Source: Dichotomocladium elegans (taxonomy: Eukaryota; Mucoromycota; Mucoromycetes; Mucorales; Lichtheimiaceae). From it: 64,000 nt of DNA. Shown piece by piece: positions 34,801-45,848 of this stretch; position 1 is the stretch's first letter; each line of letters begins with the position of its first letter. Under the pieces are notes generated by a model. The model was not told where the DNA came from, ran no database searches, and worked only from the letters and a program-made list of their open reading frames with translations. The stretch spans positions 1 through 64,000 of the forward strand of contig JAIXMN010000019.1 of NCBI GenBank assembly GCA_025716815.1, read 5' to 3'. The position numbers were made by a program, and so were the translations under genes.

Positions 34801-35681
34801 GACCTTATTACACATAATCCTTATCTGCTTGAAGTGTCCGAGCCCGTCCGTCTGGTAAGCAAAAGAATTCACCACTTTGATTACTCATAGGTAGGATAGC
34901 CACGTATTTATGTTGCTTATCCATGTTCACTAGATACGCTGTGGGATGCCAAAGGAGACCAACGGTCAATTCTTCATGACTCAGTCATTCCCTGACCTTA
35001 GTACAACAGCAGCGCTCCGGGACGCTATGAATTCCAGACTTGGAAAGGCCATGGTGTTCCCTTATCACTTCAATGACTATACATTCAACTTGCACAACTA
35101 CAGCACCAATGCACCGAATTGTTTCCTGACCTTGTTCCATAGTCTTTTGCACTATTCAAGCCTTGATGCTTTCCGTGTCTTATTAGAGTATCTCCGGATC
35201 TTGAGACATTCGCCTGAAAAGCTCAAAACGGATGTACAACTACTTTATGTATGCTTCTTGCTTGGTCCGGCCTTGCACCGCATTGAAAAGCTTGATAACA
35301 ACAACACAGATGCCGAGGCAAGTAGACTGATGGCCGAGAAATTGCACGGTGGGGAGATAGTTAACGTTTATTTTTCTGATGATGCTATAGTTTCTGATCG
35401 AACTGATGCATATGGTGAAGCATGTCACTACACTGATGGATATGAAGGAGGGCTGGTCCACTCAGGCCCTGGAACAAGTGTTTGACTTTTTGTGAGTTTC
35501 AGCTAAAGGACCTTCATTTTGGTCAACTTGCTTAACTTAATTGATTTCCTCTCTCAGGCATCACATTCGTGCTCGTTTCTCAAAATCATCAGACCTTGCA
35601 AGTCAACTTCGAGATATTATCAAATCGATGAATCCACCGGTCAATCAAAGACTCCTCCGATTGGTCATGTACGTAACATAA
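28816..35681 (+). CDS. MED23: Mediator complex subunit 23 (MED23)
   Basis: MED23 is a tail-module subunit that links activators to RNA polymerase II; it is present in animals and plants and absent from budding yeast. The start at 28816 (MESLRTVISRLFADPQDPSS) begins a gene of about 20 or more exons. Early exons give LANDFLRACVVGNM and KVIMLKYREPPLTLVKATRL. Middle exons give EGGIVIKYFS-type helices. Strong family matches occur at DAMIWKYQLVNFTN, SPEFANRVKKWHSLGFS, LDRYGHLFYYHSAPLSFVSN, QLLYVCFLLGPALHRIEKL and, at the C-terminus, FLHHIRARFSKSSDLASQLR. The stop TAA ends at 35681. Lineage-specific inserts include a Pro/Thr/Gly-rich segment (about 29460-29630) and a poly-Gln tract (about 29935-29970). 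The intron at 35318-35390 is best explained by a GC donor (GAG|GCAAGT). Confidence 0.9.
29935..29970. repeat. CAG/CAA trinucleotide tract coding poly-Gln in MED23
   Basis: A run of glutamine codons (mixed CAG and CAA) lies inside the first copy of the duplicated N-terminal module. A second, shorter run follows near 30001-30015. Poly-Gln is common in Mediator tail subunits. Confidence 0.85.
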
Positions 35682-35829
35682 CGTCTAGCTCTTTCTCTCC
35701 CATCCTCTCTTTCTATTCATCCCTCGTCACTCCCCTCACACACGCGGCATAGATGATAGTGAACATTACATGTCCATCGCAAAAAAATAAAGACCGAATG
35801 TTTTTAGTTGTTTGTAAGCTGTACACAGT

Positions 35830-36926
35830 CTATTGCCATCCGCCACCGCCGTAAGGAGGATACCCTGCCATAGGTGGTGTCTGGCCACTGAAAGCACCGG
35901 GAGCCAAAGGCGGAGGTGGAGGTGGTCGATGAGGGTATCCTGATGTAGCAGCCCCAGCTGGGGGAACATAACCCTGCTGTTGTTGGGATGGCGTAGGTGG
36001 TGGTGGTACTGCAGTTGTTTGGGGTGCACCGCCAGCAGCAGCAGCAGCAGCAGCGGCAGCAGCAGCGGCATGGGCCATGGCCATGGAAGTAGGATCTGTG
36101 GGTGCAAGAGGCGGAGCACCGACATACAACCGGTTTGGCATTTGAACATTCTTTCGTGCCTGTGCGGCGAGGAGACGTTCTGCTGCGGAGCCATGCCGCT
36201 CGCCCTTGCCGTCTTTTTTAAGCGCATAAGAAACAGTGATCTGCTTATTCATCAGGTACTGATTGTTCATGGCCTCGATCGCTGCATCAGACGACTCAAA
36301 ATTGTCAAAGCTGATAAATCCAAAGCCTTTGAGATTTCCAGTTTCAGGATCGCGCGCGATTTTAGGTGTCTGAACAATAACACCAAACGCACTGAAAGTG
36401 TCATAGAGCAGCTTTTCATCAACGTCTGGGTCAAGGTTGCCGATGAATAGCGTTGCACCGACATCGAGATTCTTTCTGTCCGAGGTAGCCTAATAACATA
36501 AGGTATGAGAAAGCATGTAAACGTTTGTTAATTGCTGTTGCTGCTGTTTGGAAAGGATATATGCAAAAAGACGGGTTCTTGCTCTCTCTTTTTTTTTTTG
36601 GAGGGGGGCGCATTACCTTGTTGACACGAATCGGTTTGCCGTAAAGGCGAATTTGGTTCATGATTTTGATTGCATAATCGGCATCTTCTTCGGTGAGAAA
36701 TTCACAAAAGCCATATCCCTGATGCGACTGAGTGACACGGTCCTTGGGCAAATGAACGTTGACTTCAGACCATGGTTAGCTCACGCCATTTAGACGAGTT
36801 TCTTCGTCACATACCCACGGGGCCAGCCTGTAGCATAAGTTCCCAGACTAATGAATCTGTACATCGCTCGTCGAGATTTCCAATATATACAGTGGCTTCT
36901 TGATTTCGTTCGATTTGCTGTGCCAT
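35830..36926 (-). CDS. SF3B4: Splicing factor 3B subunit 4 (SF3B4/SAP49, Hsh49)
   Basis: A U2 snRNP SF3b subunit that contacts pre-mRNA around the branch site. The start at 36926 reads [20 protein letters not shown], with RNP2 VYIGNL. The second exon gives [19 protein letters not shown] and [17 protein letters not shown]. The last exon gives [20 protein letters not shown], the second RRM, with [23 protein letters not shown]-like linker [20 protein letters not shown] and [12 protein letters not shown] follow, both hallmarks of the family. The C-terminal third is Pro/Ala/Gly-rich, with a poly-Ala run (about 13 residues near 36030-36070) and ends PPYGGGGWQ. Three exons. It converges with MED23; the stop codons are about 150 bases apart. 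Confidence 0.96.
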
Positions 36927-37210
36927 AGCTGATCACAAAGTGCGAAAAGACCTGTCTGTTCGAATTTGGCCACAAATGGCAGCACAAATTTAAAGTCACC
37001 TCCCCAGTCTGCCGGTCTCTGTTCTCGGTCTTGCCCTTTCTTTAAAAAACGCTTTGCCCTCGCAAAACCAGACACTCGAATCAATACGGATTTCTGCGAT
37101 GGCAAGGCAATAGTGCATTCTATCACATGTACTGCCTTTGTACCCACTCGGCATAATTGAAGCTTTTTTATTTTCTTCTTCCTCAATCTTATCCTCGGCT
37201 TGCAATCTCT

Positions 37211-37794
37211 TTAGATATATCCGTTGACCTCAAGCGTTTTTTTGCCGTAGATAATTGTATCGGCTGACACTGCAGCAAAGAGCGCTAACGGAATAGGTTT
37301 CATGGATGTGATTGCTCTTCTTGCGTTCAGAAAAGTCCACGACAGACACCAGGCTTTTTTTTTGTTGGAAGTTCGTCAATTATTTTTCTAGGTTTACAAT
37401 GATATAAGAAACGACCGAGGAGGGTTTACCTGTCGCGATGCCAGCGCCATTTTCGGTATCGCCTACATGGGTCACATAGCTAATTTTGGGGAAATGTTGA
37501 AGAAGTGTATAAAATGAAAAACAACAAACGCATATCATATCACTTACCCTGCACCGGCGAAAATAGCACCGAAAGCCATAGATTGGAGCATGGATGGCAC
37601 ACCGGCCATTTTCTTGACAGCAAAAGGGATAGTGCTAAAGGCTGGTCCGAGCAACGGTATTAATTATGATATTGAAGCGTAAATATATGCGTACACAAGG
37701 CAGAGAGCGCCCAAATTGGATAGGGCGAATTGGCCTGTCTATCAATCCACGTAACCGGAGCTGCGACCGTCTTGGGCTCATCCATCGCGTTCAT
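37211..37794 (-). CDS. TMEM14-family small membrane protein (YJR085C-like)
   Basis: TMEM14 proteins are small mitochondrial or secretory-membrane proteins; TMEM14C has a role in porphyrin transport in animals. The gene is made of four short exons that no single ORF shows. MNAMDEPKTVAAPVTWIDRQ with SPYPIWALSAL starts at 37794. STIPFAVKKMAGVPSMLQSM with AFGAIFAGAG follows (ending near 37550). Then YVTHVGDTENGAGIA (about 37480-37435), and last WCLSWTFLNARRAITSMKPI with PLALFAAVSADTIIYGKKT to the stop at 37211. The pattern GVPS...FGAIFG.......NG..IAT........R......P...L.......YGKK is the family's. About 110-120 residues with three or four membrane helices. Confidence 0.75.
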
Positions 37795-37954
37795 ATCTTT
37801 TGGGGGGGGAAAAAAGAGGGAAGAAGAAAAGGAAAGGGAGGAAAAAAAACACAGAAGGAGGCGGAGAAATACCCGTACAAGGTAGTGGAGTGACTGATTC
37901 TACCTGATCCCGATTGAACATTCAAAAGCATTTTATTCAAACATCAAAGAAGTG

Positions 37955-39771
37955 CTACATCCTGTCCGTAACCTCCATCACCAACATCATACCTTGCACC
38001 ATGTGGGAGGTGATATGGCAATGGACCGCCCATACCCCCGGATTAGTCTAAACATTGTAGCTTTAGTTTCTTGTCTGAACCAGCCAAATGCGCGTATTAG
38101 AGCATATTTATATATATTTGTGATACTTGCCGCATAGAGTCGAATCTTCGTCCAGCCACAGATGGTGCCTGGCAATGTTTTGGGCGGTGGAGCCGGTTGG
38201 ACAGGATAAATAAAGGTGGTATCGCGTGCGATGGTACGATTCGGATATGTGCGGAGCTCGCGATCCCACTTGGAGTGGTACTCGCCTGGTCCGTCCGCAA
38301 GCACGTAGTGTACATGACCGTGAGTATGCCAAGGATGGCCGATACAGACGCCGTTTGCTAGCGCTGTTGTATGAATTACTATGTCGAGCACTTCGTTACG
38401 TTTGGCCCTGAAGACACCCATTACGGGATCAAATCCATCGTCATGCATCTCTGGATCGGCTGCACTGTATCCTTGACTTTTTATGCGGGTGAGCATCGGC
38501 AATGGCCTTTCATCATTGCTTTTACGTGCCCAAAAGTCCATGAGCATGCGTCCATTGATCGTCCAGCGCGTCGTGTTATCAGCCAAAATGACCTCGGAAG
38601 GTTTGATAACGATCGTGCGATCGGGCAGCCCATCCTGACTCGGAACATCATTAGTGAGGGGTAGGATGTCCTTGAAGAACCACTGGGACCGGGGAAGTGG
38701 GAATATGGGTTTGGTGGCCACGGTGGCTTCCCAGGCAGTTGAGTAACTGCGATCATTCTCGGAAGACGTTGTATACTTTAGGATGGCACGGCCGTTACCG
38801 AATGTTTCGCGGACGTAGAGTGGCATTGTTTCGATGTTGTAGCTGGGGCCTTTAAGGTTGTTGTGGGTATGCAACAGAACAGAGAACCGCTGCCCAGGAG
38901 CTACCTCGAGGTAGGACACGTTGTATGGTGCTACGAGCGCACCATCCACTTCGATTACCGTCAGATTGTGTTCCGCAATGCTGACGGCCAGGCTGGCCAT
39001 GGTCAATGCTCCAATCACACGTAAACGGTAGGTCGTGTTGGGCTTCACTTCAATGGCCGAGTAGCCCGGGCATAATGCCGGGTCGATTGCCGTGTTGTTG
39101 TTGTCGACTGCGACTGTGCGGCCATTGAGTAGATAACTGTTTGCGCTGATCATGCCATTGTAACTTGGGCCGAGATAATATCCCAGACGGTCATGATCGG
39201 TCATATGCCACCATTCCGACAAGAACAGAACTCTCTCGTCTTGATATGTGTATGGTCCATCAGTGATCTTCTTCTTCTTCTTACCAGTTGGCCACGCATC
39301 TTCCGAGTCATAAACAATAAAAGGACCACTGATAGTGCCATCCTGCAATCCGACATGCGCATGATAGTAATATGTACCGGCTTGCTTTACGACTTGGAAG
39401 CGTTGATGGTAAACCTCGCCAGGCGCAATCGATACCTGGGTAATATCAGGCACACCATCTGCCTCGCATGACCCAACTTGTAAGATGCCATGATAATGAA
39501 TGGTTGTAGATTGATTGGTGGCGACGTTGTTGCGCACGATAATGTGCACCTTGTCATTTTTGGTTACACGGATGGGAGGCGCGGGAAATTGGCCATTTAC
39601 CAAGAGGCTGGGGAAAGACCTGTCATGACAATCGGGATTGAGTCTGCCTTGCGAAATGTTGAGCTCAAAGGTACGGGTAGCTGCAAGTGCTCGCTGGAAC
39701 ACGAAAAGCTGTGCCACCGCCGCAATGACCGCTCTCCTCAAATTGAGAAAATGCATATATTCGAATATCAT
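37955..39771 (-). CDS. Secreted multicopper oxidase (laccase/ferroxidase type)
   Basis: Oxidises phenols or Fe2+ while reducing oxygen to water. The first exon (39771-38131) opens with a signal peptide (LRRAVIAAVAQLFVFQRALA). It holds HYHGIL and YYYHAHVGLQDG (trinuclear-site His pairs), a middle cupredoxin domain, and HPWHTHGHVHYVLA (HPxHxHGH). The in-frame ORF then runs into an intron. The true last exon, 38047-37955, gives NPGVWAVHCHITSHMVQGMM and ends MLVMEVTDRM at a TAG. HCHIxxHM supplies the final Cu ligands, with Met as the axial residue of the type-1 copper. The join (LYA to TNPGVW) requires the intron to start GCAAGT, a GC-AG intron. About 578 residues with several N-glycosylation sites. 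No C-terminal membrane anchor, so it is not a typical Fet3. Confidence 0.93.
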
Positions 39772-40734
39772 ATTTTTTTAGTGCTTTTATATAGAGCTGT
39801 GCTGTTATAAATGAGAACATATTACAGTATATAAGCGCCAAGTGCATTCCATGATTGAAATTCTTATAATCCTGACAATAGCCAGTCTGACGATTGGAGT
39901 GAACATGTAATATTCGGCCATTCTTCTCCGCATCCGAGTTTATTCGTAAGCTGTCATTCCTGACCGATTAGGTACCAAAAATATTTAGTAACAACTCGCC
40001 CACCCCCACGACGACTATATATTTGTCCCGCTCACGTTTCTATAATAGGGTAAGCTGCCCTGTCGATGTCCATTTAAAGAGATAATTTTAGAGATCGAAA
40101 GGTTAACTTATGCACCCTACACGCATTCTTAGGAGCTTGGTGCAAACCGGAGTACTTTATCACTAGGAAAACAGGAAAAAAACAAATGCTCCATCTACAG
40201 CTGGGAGAAACGTATTGTAAATAATGCTTTGGTCAAATCCAAGGTAAATTCCAACCTTCGGAGAGTAATAATGAAAACTGTAATAATCTGTGAAGGGCTG
40301 TCCCGATGTGGTTACGGTTCCCTTGGGTGTTGGGAATGAGCATGCTGTAGTAGATTTCACGCTATATATAAATATATGCGCGGTTTTCCAACTCATTTTC
40401 TACATTCCAATGGCACACAGTAATCCCGTGTAATGTAAATGAGGAAAAGATATATGAATCGCATGTTTTTTTTTGCTGCTTCCTCGAACTTTATTAGTAG
40501 ACGGGTCTATCCTGCGTGTATTTTATCTTGCTTCCTTGTGCAGTGCTGCTTTTTGAACCAACAACTAAGTGATGGCATGCTATGTAGATTTATTCCCACC
40601 CATCTTTGTGCGCCTATCATGAAGTACTTTGTATCCTACTGTCTACGTCGAAATACTGCATAACATACTATATTTTCTAAATTACTAGATAAAATAATAT
40701 CATTCAATGTCGCATTAGCCCCAAGCTATACACT

Positions 40735-41150
40735 TTGGCTTACTTACTAATTCGGCTCACCAGAACGTATCCAGATGTGCGCGTAGTGATAATCACGGCG
40801 GAGGGAAGGTAGTGCGCCAGAGCAGTGGCAACGGCACGCTGGGGCATAACAGCGGGTATGAAGCTGGCGAAAGGCTGGCCATTAGAGTTGTGCCAGCTAT
40901 GAGCAAGGGCTAGGTGAATGAAAAAAGGGAGCACTTCGGGCGTGAATAACGGCTCCTAGGTAAGGCCCCTTCCTCGAAAGCCGTCAAATCACTGCCTCCC
41001 TCACCGGGTATCCCCATATTCTTTTTGGTCTCTCTTCCATGGCCCATTGAGCACGGCTGTTATTAGTCGATCTAAAAGGCCAGAAAGTGCTAGGGTTGAA
41101 TAAAAAGCAAGTCAATATAAAGGTTCATCAGTGTGGTGTCTTGTATACAA
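40735..41150. repeat. Dispersed repeat, copy B
   Basis: The longer partner of the repeat near 12.75-13.07 kb, with matches at both ends and in the middle. On the minus strand it encodes a 64-codon ORF (ALAHSWHNSNGQPFASFIPA then HYLPSAVIITTRTSGYVL). A GTGAGC in the right place for a donor follows. The sequences upstream of that ORF (AATAAAAAGC box and CTCTTCCA box) are conserved between copies, as if a promoter and first exon had been duplicated. Not assigned to a known element class. Confidence 0.65.
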
Positions 41151-41301
41151 TAAATGCTCACATGGATATTCGCTTGCCACGTCTTCTTAGCGTCTACCAT
41201 TTATTATCATTCATTTTCTTCATGTTTCCTGCGCTATACATGGAGACACCTTTAGTGAGAAACGACGGACTGGATTCAAGCATCAGCTGAGCGAAACGCA
41301 A

Positions 41302-41610
41302 TTGAATCTAGAGAACATATTGCTGATAGGAGTGGTTAAAGCCGTCGTGCATCCCGAAATCACAAGTCGCAGCGACGCACGGGAATACATGATTAGGATT
41401 CTGTACTACGCGCTGAATGCCATCCATCATATGACCAAAACGTCTCCTGGCAGGGCTGGCATTGTTGTCGTAGGTTACGAATCTTTGCGCACTATATGCA
41501 TCAGCGCACGGCCGATAAAGAAGAATACCCGCCAATCACATTTTCTCCAACGAGACATTGGATCTTTTGATGATGTGCTAAATGGGATCGGGAAAAATAG
41601 TGCAAGATAA
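41302..41610 (+). pseudogene. 102-codon ORF, possible relic of a larger coding sequence
   Basis: The ORF reads NLENILLIGVVKAVVHPEIT, then MIRILYYALNAIHHMTK and AGIVVVGYESLRTICISARP. It has an even, non-repetitive amino-acid composition and hydrophobic alternation like a folded domain. The matching stretch upstream is broken by stops. It lies next to repeat copy B and could belong to the same element. I recognise no family, and it may be chance. Confidence 0.25.
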
Positions 41611-41834
41611 CATTACAACTATGTCGTGTTGTCCATCTTCTGCTCGACTATCATCTCGTGTTACCCGAGAAGTCAAAGCATCGCCGGCAATTGGTTATCT
41701 TTGTGCAAGACAAAAGGGATAGCTGCAATAAAATTTATAGGGCGGACCTTCAATCTCATTTCAAGCAACTTCGTCTCTTTCCTTTCTCTCTTGTTCACAT
41801 ATACTACTCACCTCTTTCGAAAACTGCATATTCC

Positions 41835-44750
41835 ATGGCAGCTCACAATCCACCCATTGCATCCTCAAACGCAATCATTGCCATAGACTCCGAAGAATCT
41901 TTGGAAAAACTTGTAGGAAATTATATAATCAAAGCAAAAATCGGCCAAGGCTCTTTTGCTACTGTATATAAGGCGCAGCATAAGGCAGGTCACCCGCCAA
42001 TCGTTATCTAGAACTGGTCATGTTCATGGATCCCAATGGTCTTGTTCATGCCTCAATTTGGAGGAAATGGATTAATGAATGACATATGTCATAATGCTTT
42101 TCTTTTTTCTCTTTCTCCTTGGCCTATAGTTCACTGGTCAAGTCGTTGCAATAAAGTCTGTGCTGCGGTCAAAGCTGACGAAGAAGCTTCTCGAGAACCT
42201 GGAGTCTGAGATAAACATTCTAAAGACGCTACAGCACCCACACGTTGTTGGCCTCATAGAATGCCAGGTATGAAACGCGGCATGCGTGAGGAACAGACCA
42301 CCGATACTGCGAGTGCTAACGTCTCCGTGTTAAAATAGAAAACTGACAGTCATATTTACTTGGTGATGGAGTATTGCTCTATGGGAGATCTATCACAATA
42401 TATTAAAAGGAAAAGAGCCACCAAGAGTTCCCGTGGGACAACAAAAGGGCTTTCCGAAGCCTTTGTGCGACAATTTCTGAAGCAGCTTGGTAAGTCCAGT
42501 ATCCTTGTGAGCGGGTGATCTATCATGCATTCTACTAAATGCATCGTTTCAGCTGATGCCCTTAAATTCTTGCGTTCTCATAACCTCGTCCACCGTGACA
42601 TCAAACCTCAGGTATACATATACAGATATGTCTCTATATCCAACAGTATGTTTATCGGATGTTATGCGTTGCGTTAGAATCTTTTACTGTTACCACCAGA
42701 GATCGAGACCGACGTCCCTTTTCTGAAGGTAGCCGACTTCGGTTTCGCCCGGATTCTTCCTAATGCCACGTTGGCCGACACATTATGCGGGTCACCTTTG
42801 TACATGGGTCCAGAAATACTTTCCTACCAAAAATACGATGCCAAGGCTGATCTTTGGAGCGTGGGCGCTGTTCTCTACGAAATGCTCACAGGTCGTCCAC
42901 CTTTCAAAGCGCAGAACCACCTCGAGCTATTAAAAAATATTCAAGAAAATGAAGATCGCATACGTTTCCCTGATGAAAAGGGCGAATCGACCATCATCGG
43001 CAGTGATCTTAAAGATTTGATTAGGAAACTTCTGAAGAAGAACCCTGTTGAGCGAATATCATTTGAAGAGTTTTTTATGCACCCAGCCGTTCTCGGCATC
43101 GCTCCCACACCTTCGAGATCAATCCCTCGACCGTCCCCATCATCATCGTCTTCATCCCAATACCATCATCATCGTGCATCACAAGAGCAAAAATTTGACA
43201 ACACTGGTCACCATCAACCGCAATATGAACCTCCACCATTTGCACAAACACCCTCTGGTACACCCCGCCAGCAAACCACGGAATGGAGACGATCACCTTC
43301 GGAAGGGGGTATTGAACGACCGCATTCTAGGTATGCAGTGGTGGCAAATGATACAATCTTTAATACTAACAATCTCGGCAGAGTACGTCATGCTGATGAC
43401 CGTATCCGCAATGATCGGCCTGAATCGACAGAGGGACATGATACAAATGTGGCAATTATTCGGCGCAACCATCGAGGAGATCATGAAGAAGATGACCTGC
43501 ATGAATATGTTGTACTCGACCGGCGCATGATTGAAACCAATCAACTTGCTGACGGTATGTTGCAAGATGGGATGAAATAGAATTCACAACGATGATATCG
43601 ACGTACCATCATTGGAAATAGAGATTAGCGAATCGCCACGCATTGACGGCCATGGCAACCATCTTGCACAGCGATACGTGCCTATACCCCGCCGCGGATC
43701 CAATAATAATGATCAACCTATTCCGTCACCATCATCTACCGGCTCTACACCACCCTTTGCAGTTACACGTGAACGCAAGGTGAGCACCGGATCTGCCGGA
43801 TCCGCGTTGGCCAAAGCACTATCTATGGCGTCCATGGCATCCGTACGCCTGTTTGGAGCCGGCAACTCGCCTCCTAAGTTTAATCGACTACAAAGTGCCC
43901 TGAGTAGCTCACCTCGTGGATTCCTGATCACCGATGGCGGTAGTAGCAATAATAGCAGTATCGACCCCCAAGAGAGACAGGCAATGAAACTGATTGAACG
44001 TGCTGCCTACATGGCCCATGCAGTTGCATGCTACGCCGACACAAAGTACGATCAACTCATTCAAGGCCGGGTAATGAGCGAGGCAATCCTTGCAGAAGAA
44101 GCCATGCTACTCTATATCAAGGCACTCTCGCTTTTGGAGTTGGGCATGAACGCTGCACGGCAGTACTGGAATCATATATTAGAGGAAAATATGCGTGCGG
44201 CGTCTAATCGCTTAAATGATGCGGTCCAGTGGATGCGTGAACGGTTTAATGAATGTCTTGATCGAGCATCATACGCAGGCCAAAAGTGCCATTCTGAAGA
44301 TCAGAACAGCGTAGGAACATGTGTCGAAAAACTCTTGTACGATCGAGCATTAGAGATGGTAGTACTACTTGAATATGGCAGGCAGGTACCAAGCAAAGCT
44401 GACTTGATTTGTTCATATATAGAGCCGAGCAGCGGCTGTCTATGAGCTTGTAGGCGAGAATATTTCTGGATGCGAGCATGATTATCAGACAGCCATTTGG
44501 ATGCTTGAGGCAATCCTGGAAGTGAACCCAGATGATGATACAATTATTGAAGAGGATGATCACCGAATCATCAGCAAATGTATGTCGCGAGAAGAGGTCT
44601 TCATTCTCCCTCGTTTACCGACTGTTCTCCGCTTTTTTTGTTTGTGTAGTCATCGAGTCGATTCGAAACCGAATAACTGTTCTACGCAAAAAGAAGGATT
44701 TGGAAAGGGCAAAGGCACTGGATACCGGAGTGCAACAGTATGACCAATAA
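41835..44750 (+). CDS. ATG1: Autophagy-initiating Ser/Thr kinase ATG1 (ULK family)
   Basis: Atg1 with Atg13 and Atg17 starts autophagosome formation under TOR control. The first exon gives [20 protein letters not shown]. Further exons give [53 protein letters not shown] and [33 protein letters not shown] then [20 protein letters not shown] follow; all are ULK/ATG1 signatures. After the kinase (about residues 28-300) comes a Ser/Pro/His/Gln-rich linker. The conserved C-terminal MIT-like EAT domain ([38 protein letters not shown]) follows and ends near [15 protein letters not shown]. The first intron is ambiguous: GC donor at 41985 (AAG|GCAGGT), or GT sites nearby. A 26-base gap near 43555 is better read as a 67-base intron ending at 43621. 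Confidence 0.95.
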
Positions 44751-44921
44751 AAGCATGTCATTTTTTTATGCTTCCTTTCCCGATCGAAACATGTATGGCC
44801 GCAGCAGATGCTGCGGGGAGGGTGGGAGGAGGCGGTATGTTAAAAAAAAATCGTCACAACTGCTGCGCCATTCAGCAAGAATGGTGTAAAAAAAAGTTTA
44901 AAAGGCCCGCACTGGTTTGGC

Positions 44922-44930
44922 AACCCTAAC
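44922..44930 (+). promoter_or_regulatory. AACCCTAAC (telo-box-like) motif upstream of TIF6
   Basis: The motif lies 40 bases before the TIF6 ATG. AACCCTAA boxes bound by Tbf1-like factors are known in promoters of ribosome-biogenesis genes in several fungi. A second exact AACCCTAAC occurs at 20597-20605. Role here is inferred from position only. Confidence 0.35.
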
Positions 44931-44969
44931 TTAAAAACACCACCACTCCCCAAGATCGTTTAGTACATC

Positions 44970-45848
44970 ATGGCTGTCCGTAAGTTTTCTTTCACGGCGA
45001 ATTGAATAAGATAGAAGGCTGACCTTGCTTTTTGCCTTTGATTAGGTGCCCAGTTTGAAAACAGCAACGAAATTGGCGTCTTCTCTCGCCTGACAAACTC
45101 TTATTGTCTTGTCGCATTAGGCGGCTCGGAAAACTTTTACAGGTTAGACTCGCATAGAAAAGAATGAAACGAGAGGAGAGGGAAAGAAAGAGCTAGAGGG
45201 ACTGATGTCTTGATCAGTGTATTTGAAGCCGAACTCGGCGATGTCATTCCTGTGATCCATACTTCCATCGCCGGCACCCGCATTGTTGGCCGCCTGACTG
45301 CAGGCAACAAGAACGGCTTGCTTGTGCCCAACACGACGACCGATCAGGAGCTACAACATATTCGTAACTCGCTTCCGGAGAAGGTTGCTGTTCAGCGTGT
45401 GGAGGAACGTTTGTCTGCGCTCGGCAACGTGATTGCGTGTAACGATTATGTTGCATTGTGCCACCCCGACATTGATCGCGAGACGGAAGAGATTATTGCG
45501 GACACACTCCAGGTGGAGGTTTTCCGCCAGACTGTGGCGGACAATGTGCTTGTAGGCTCGTACTGTACGCTGAGCAACCAGGGTGGTCTTGTGCATCCTC
45601 GCACGTCGGTTCAAGACCAGGATGAATTGTCGTCCCTTCTCCAGATCCCTCTTGTGGCAGGCACCGTTAACCGCGGTTCGGACGTTATCGGTGCAGGCTG
45701 TGTGGTAAACGATTGGGCAGCCTTTGCGGGCATGGATACGACCTCGACCGAGCTGAGCGTCATTGAGAGCATCTTCAAGCTCCAGGATGCCCAGCCTACT
45801 GCTATCGTCAACGAACTCCGTGATACCTTGGTCGATACGTACTCATAA
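44970..45848 (+). CDS. TIF6: Eukaryotic translation initiation factor 6 (TIF6/eIF6)
   Basis: eIF6 binds the 60S subunit during nucleolar assembly and prevents early joining to 40S. Three exons: 44970-44979, 45046-45142 and 45218-45848. The first coding exon is only 10 bases (ATG GCT GTC C), so the Arg of [20 protein letters not shown] is made across the splice. [68 protein letters not shown] [16 protein letters not shown] and [20 protein letters not shown] are near-universal. The C-terminus is short ([10 protein letters not shown]). About 245 residues. The gene is on the same strand as, and 220 bases downstream of, ATG1. Confidence 0.98.

Larger units (their letters stand above)
39772..41834. 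other. Gene-poor divergent region between the oxidase and ATG1
   Basis: About 2.06 kb, mostly AT-rich. It holds dispersed repeat copy B (about 40735-41150) and a 102-codon ORF at 41302-41610. Short ORFs at 40163-40396 and 41087-41290 have no recognisable motif. The pyrimidine-rich TCTCTTTCCTTTCTCTCTTG near 41770 is probably part of the ATG1 promoter or leader. Confidence 0.5.

Noticed and set aside
35349..35390. Ultra-short (31 or 42 nt) intron in MED23
   Set aside because: The 42-nt version leads to an early stop. The 31-nt version is in phase but implausibly short; a 73-nt GC-AG intron from 35318 fits both phase and usual size.
36790..37205. Minus-strand ORFs between SF3B4 and the TMEM14 gene
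   Set aside because: They overlap the SF3B4 first exon or the short spacer and show no family pattern.
43555..43580. 26-nt intron in ATG1
   Set aside because: Too short to splice and gives the wrong phase; extending to the next TAG acceptor at 43621 gives a 67-nt intron and keeps the frame.
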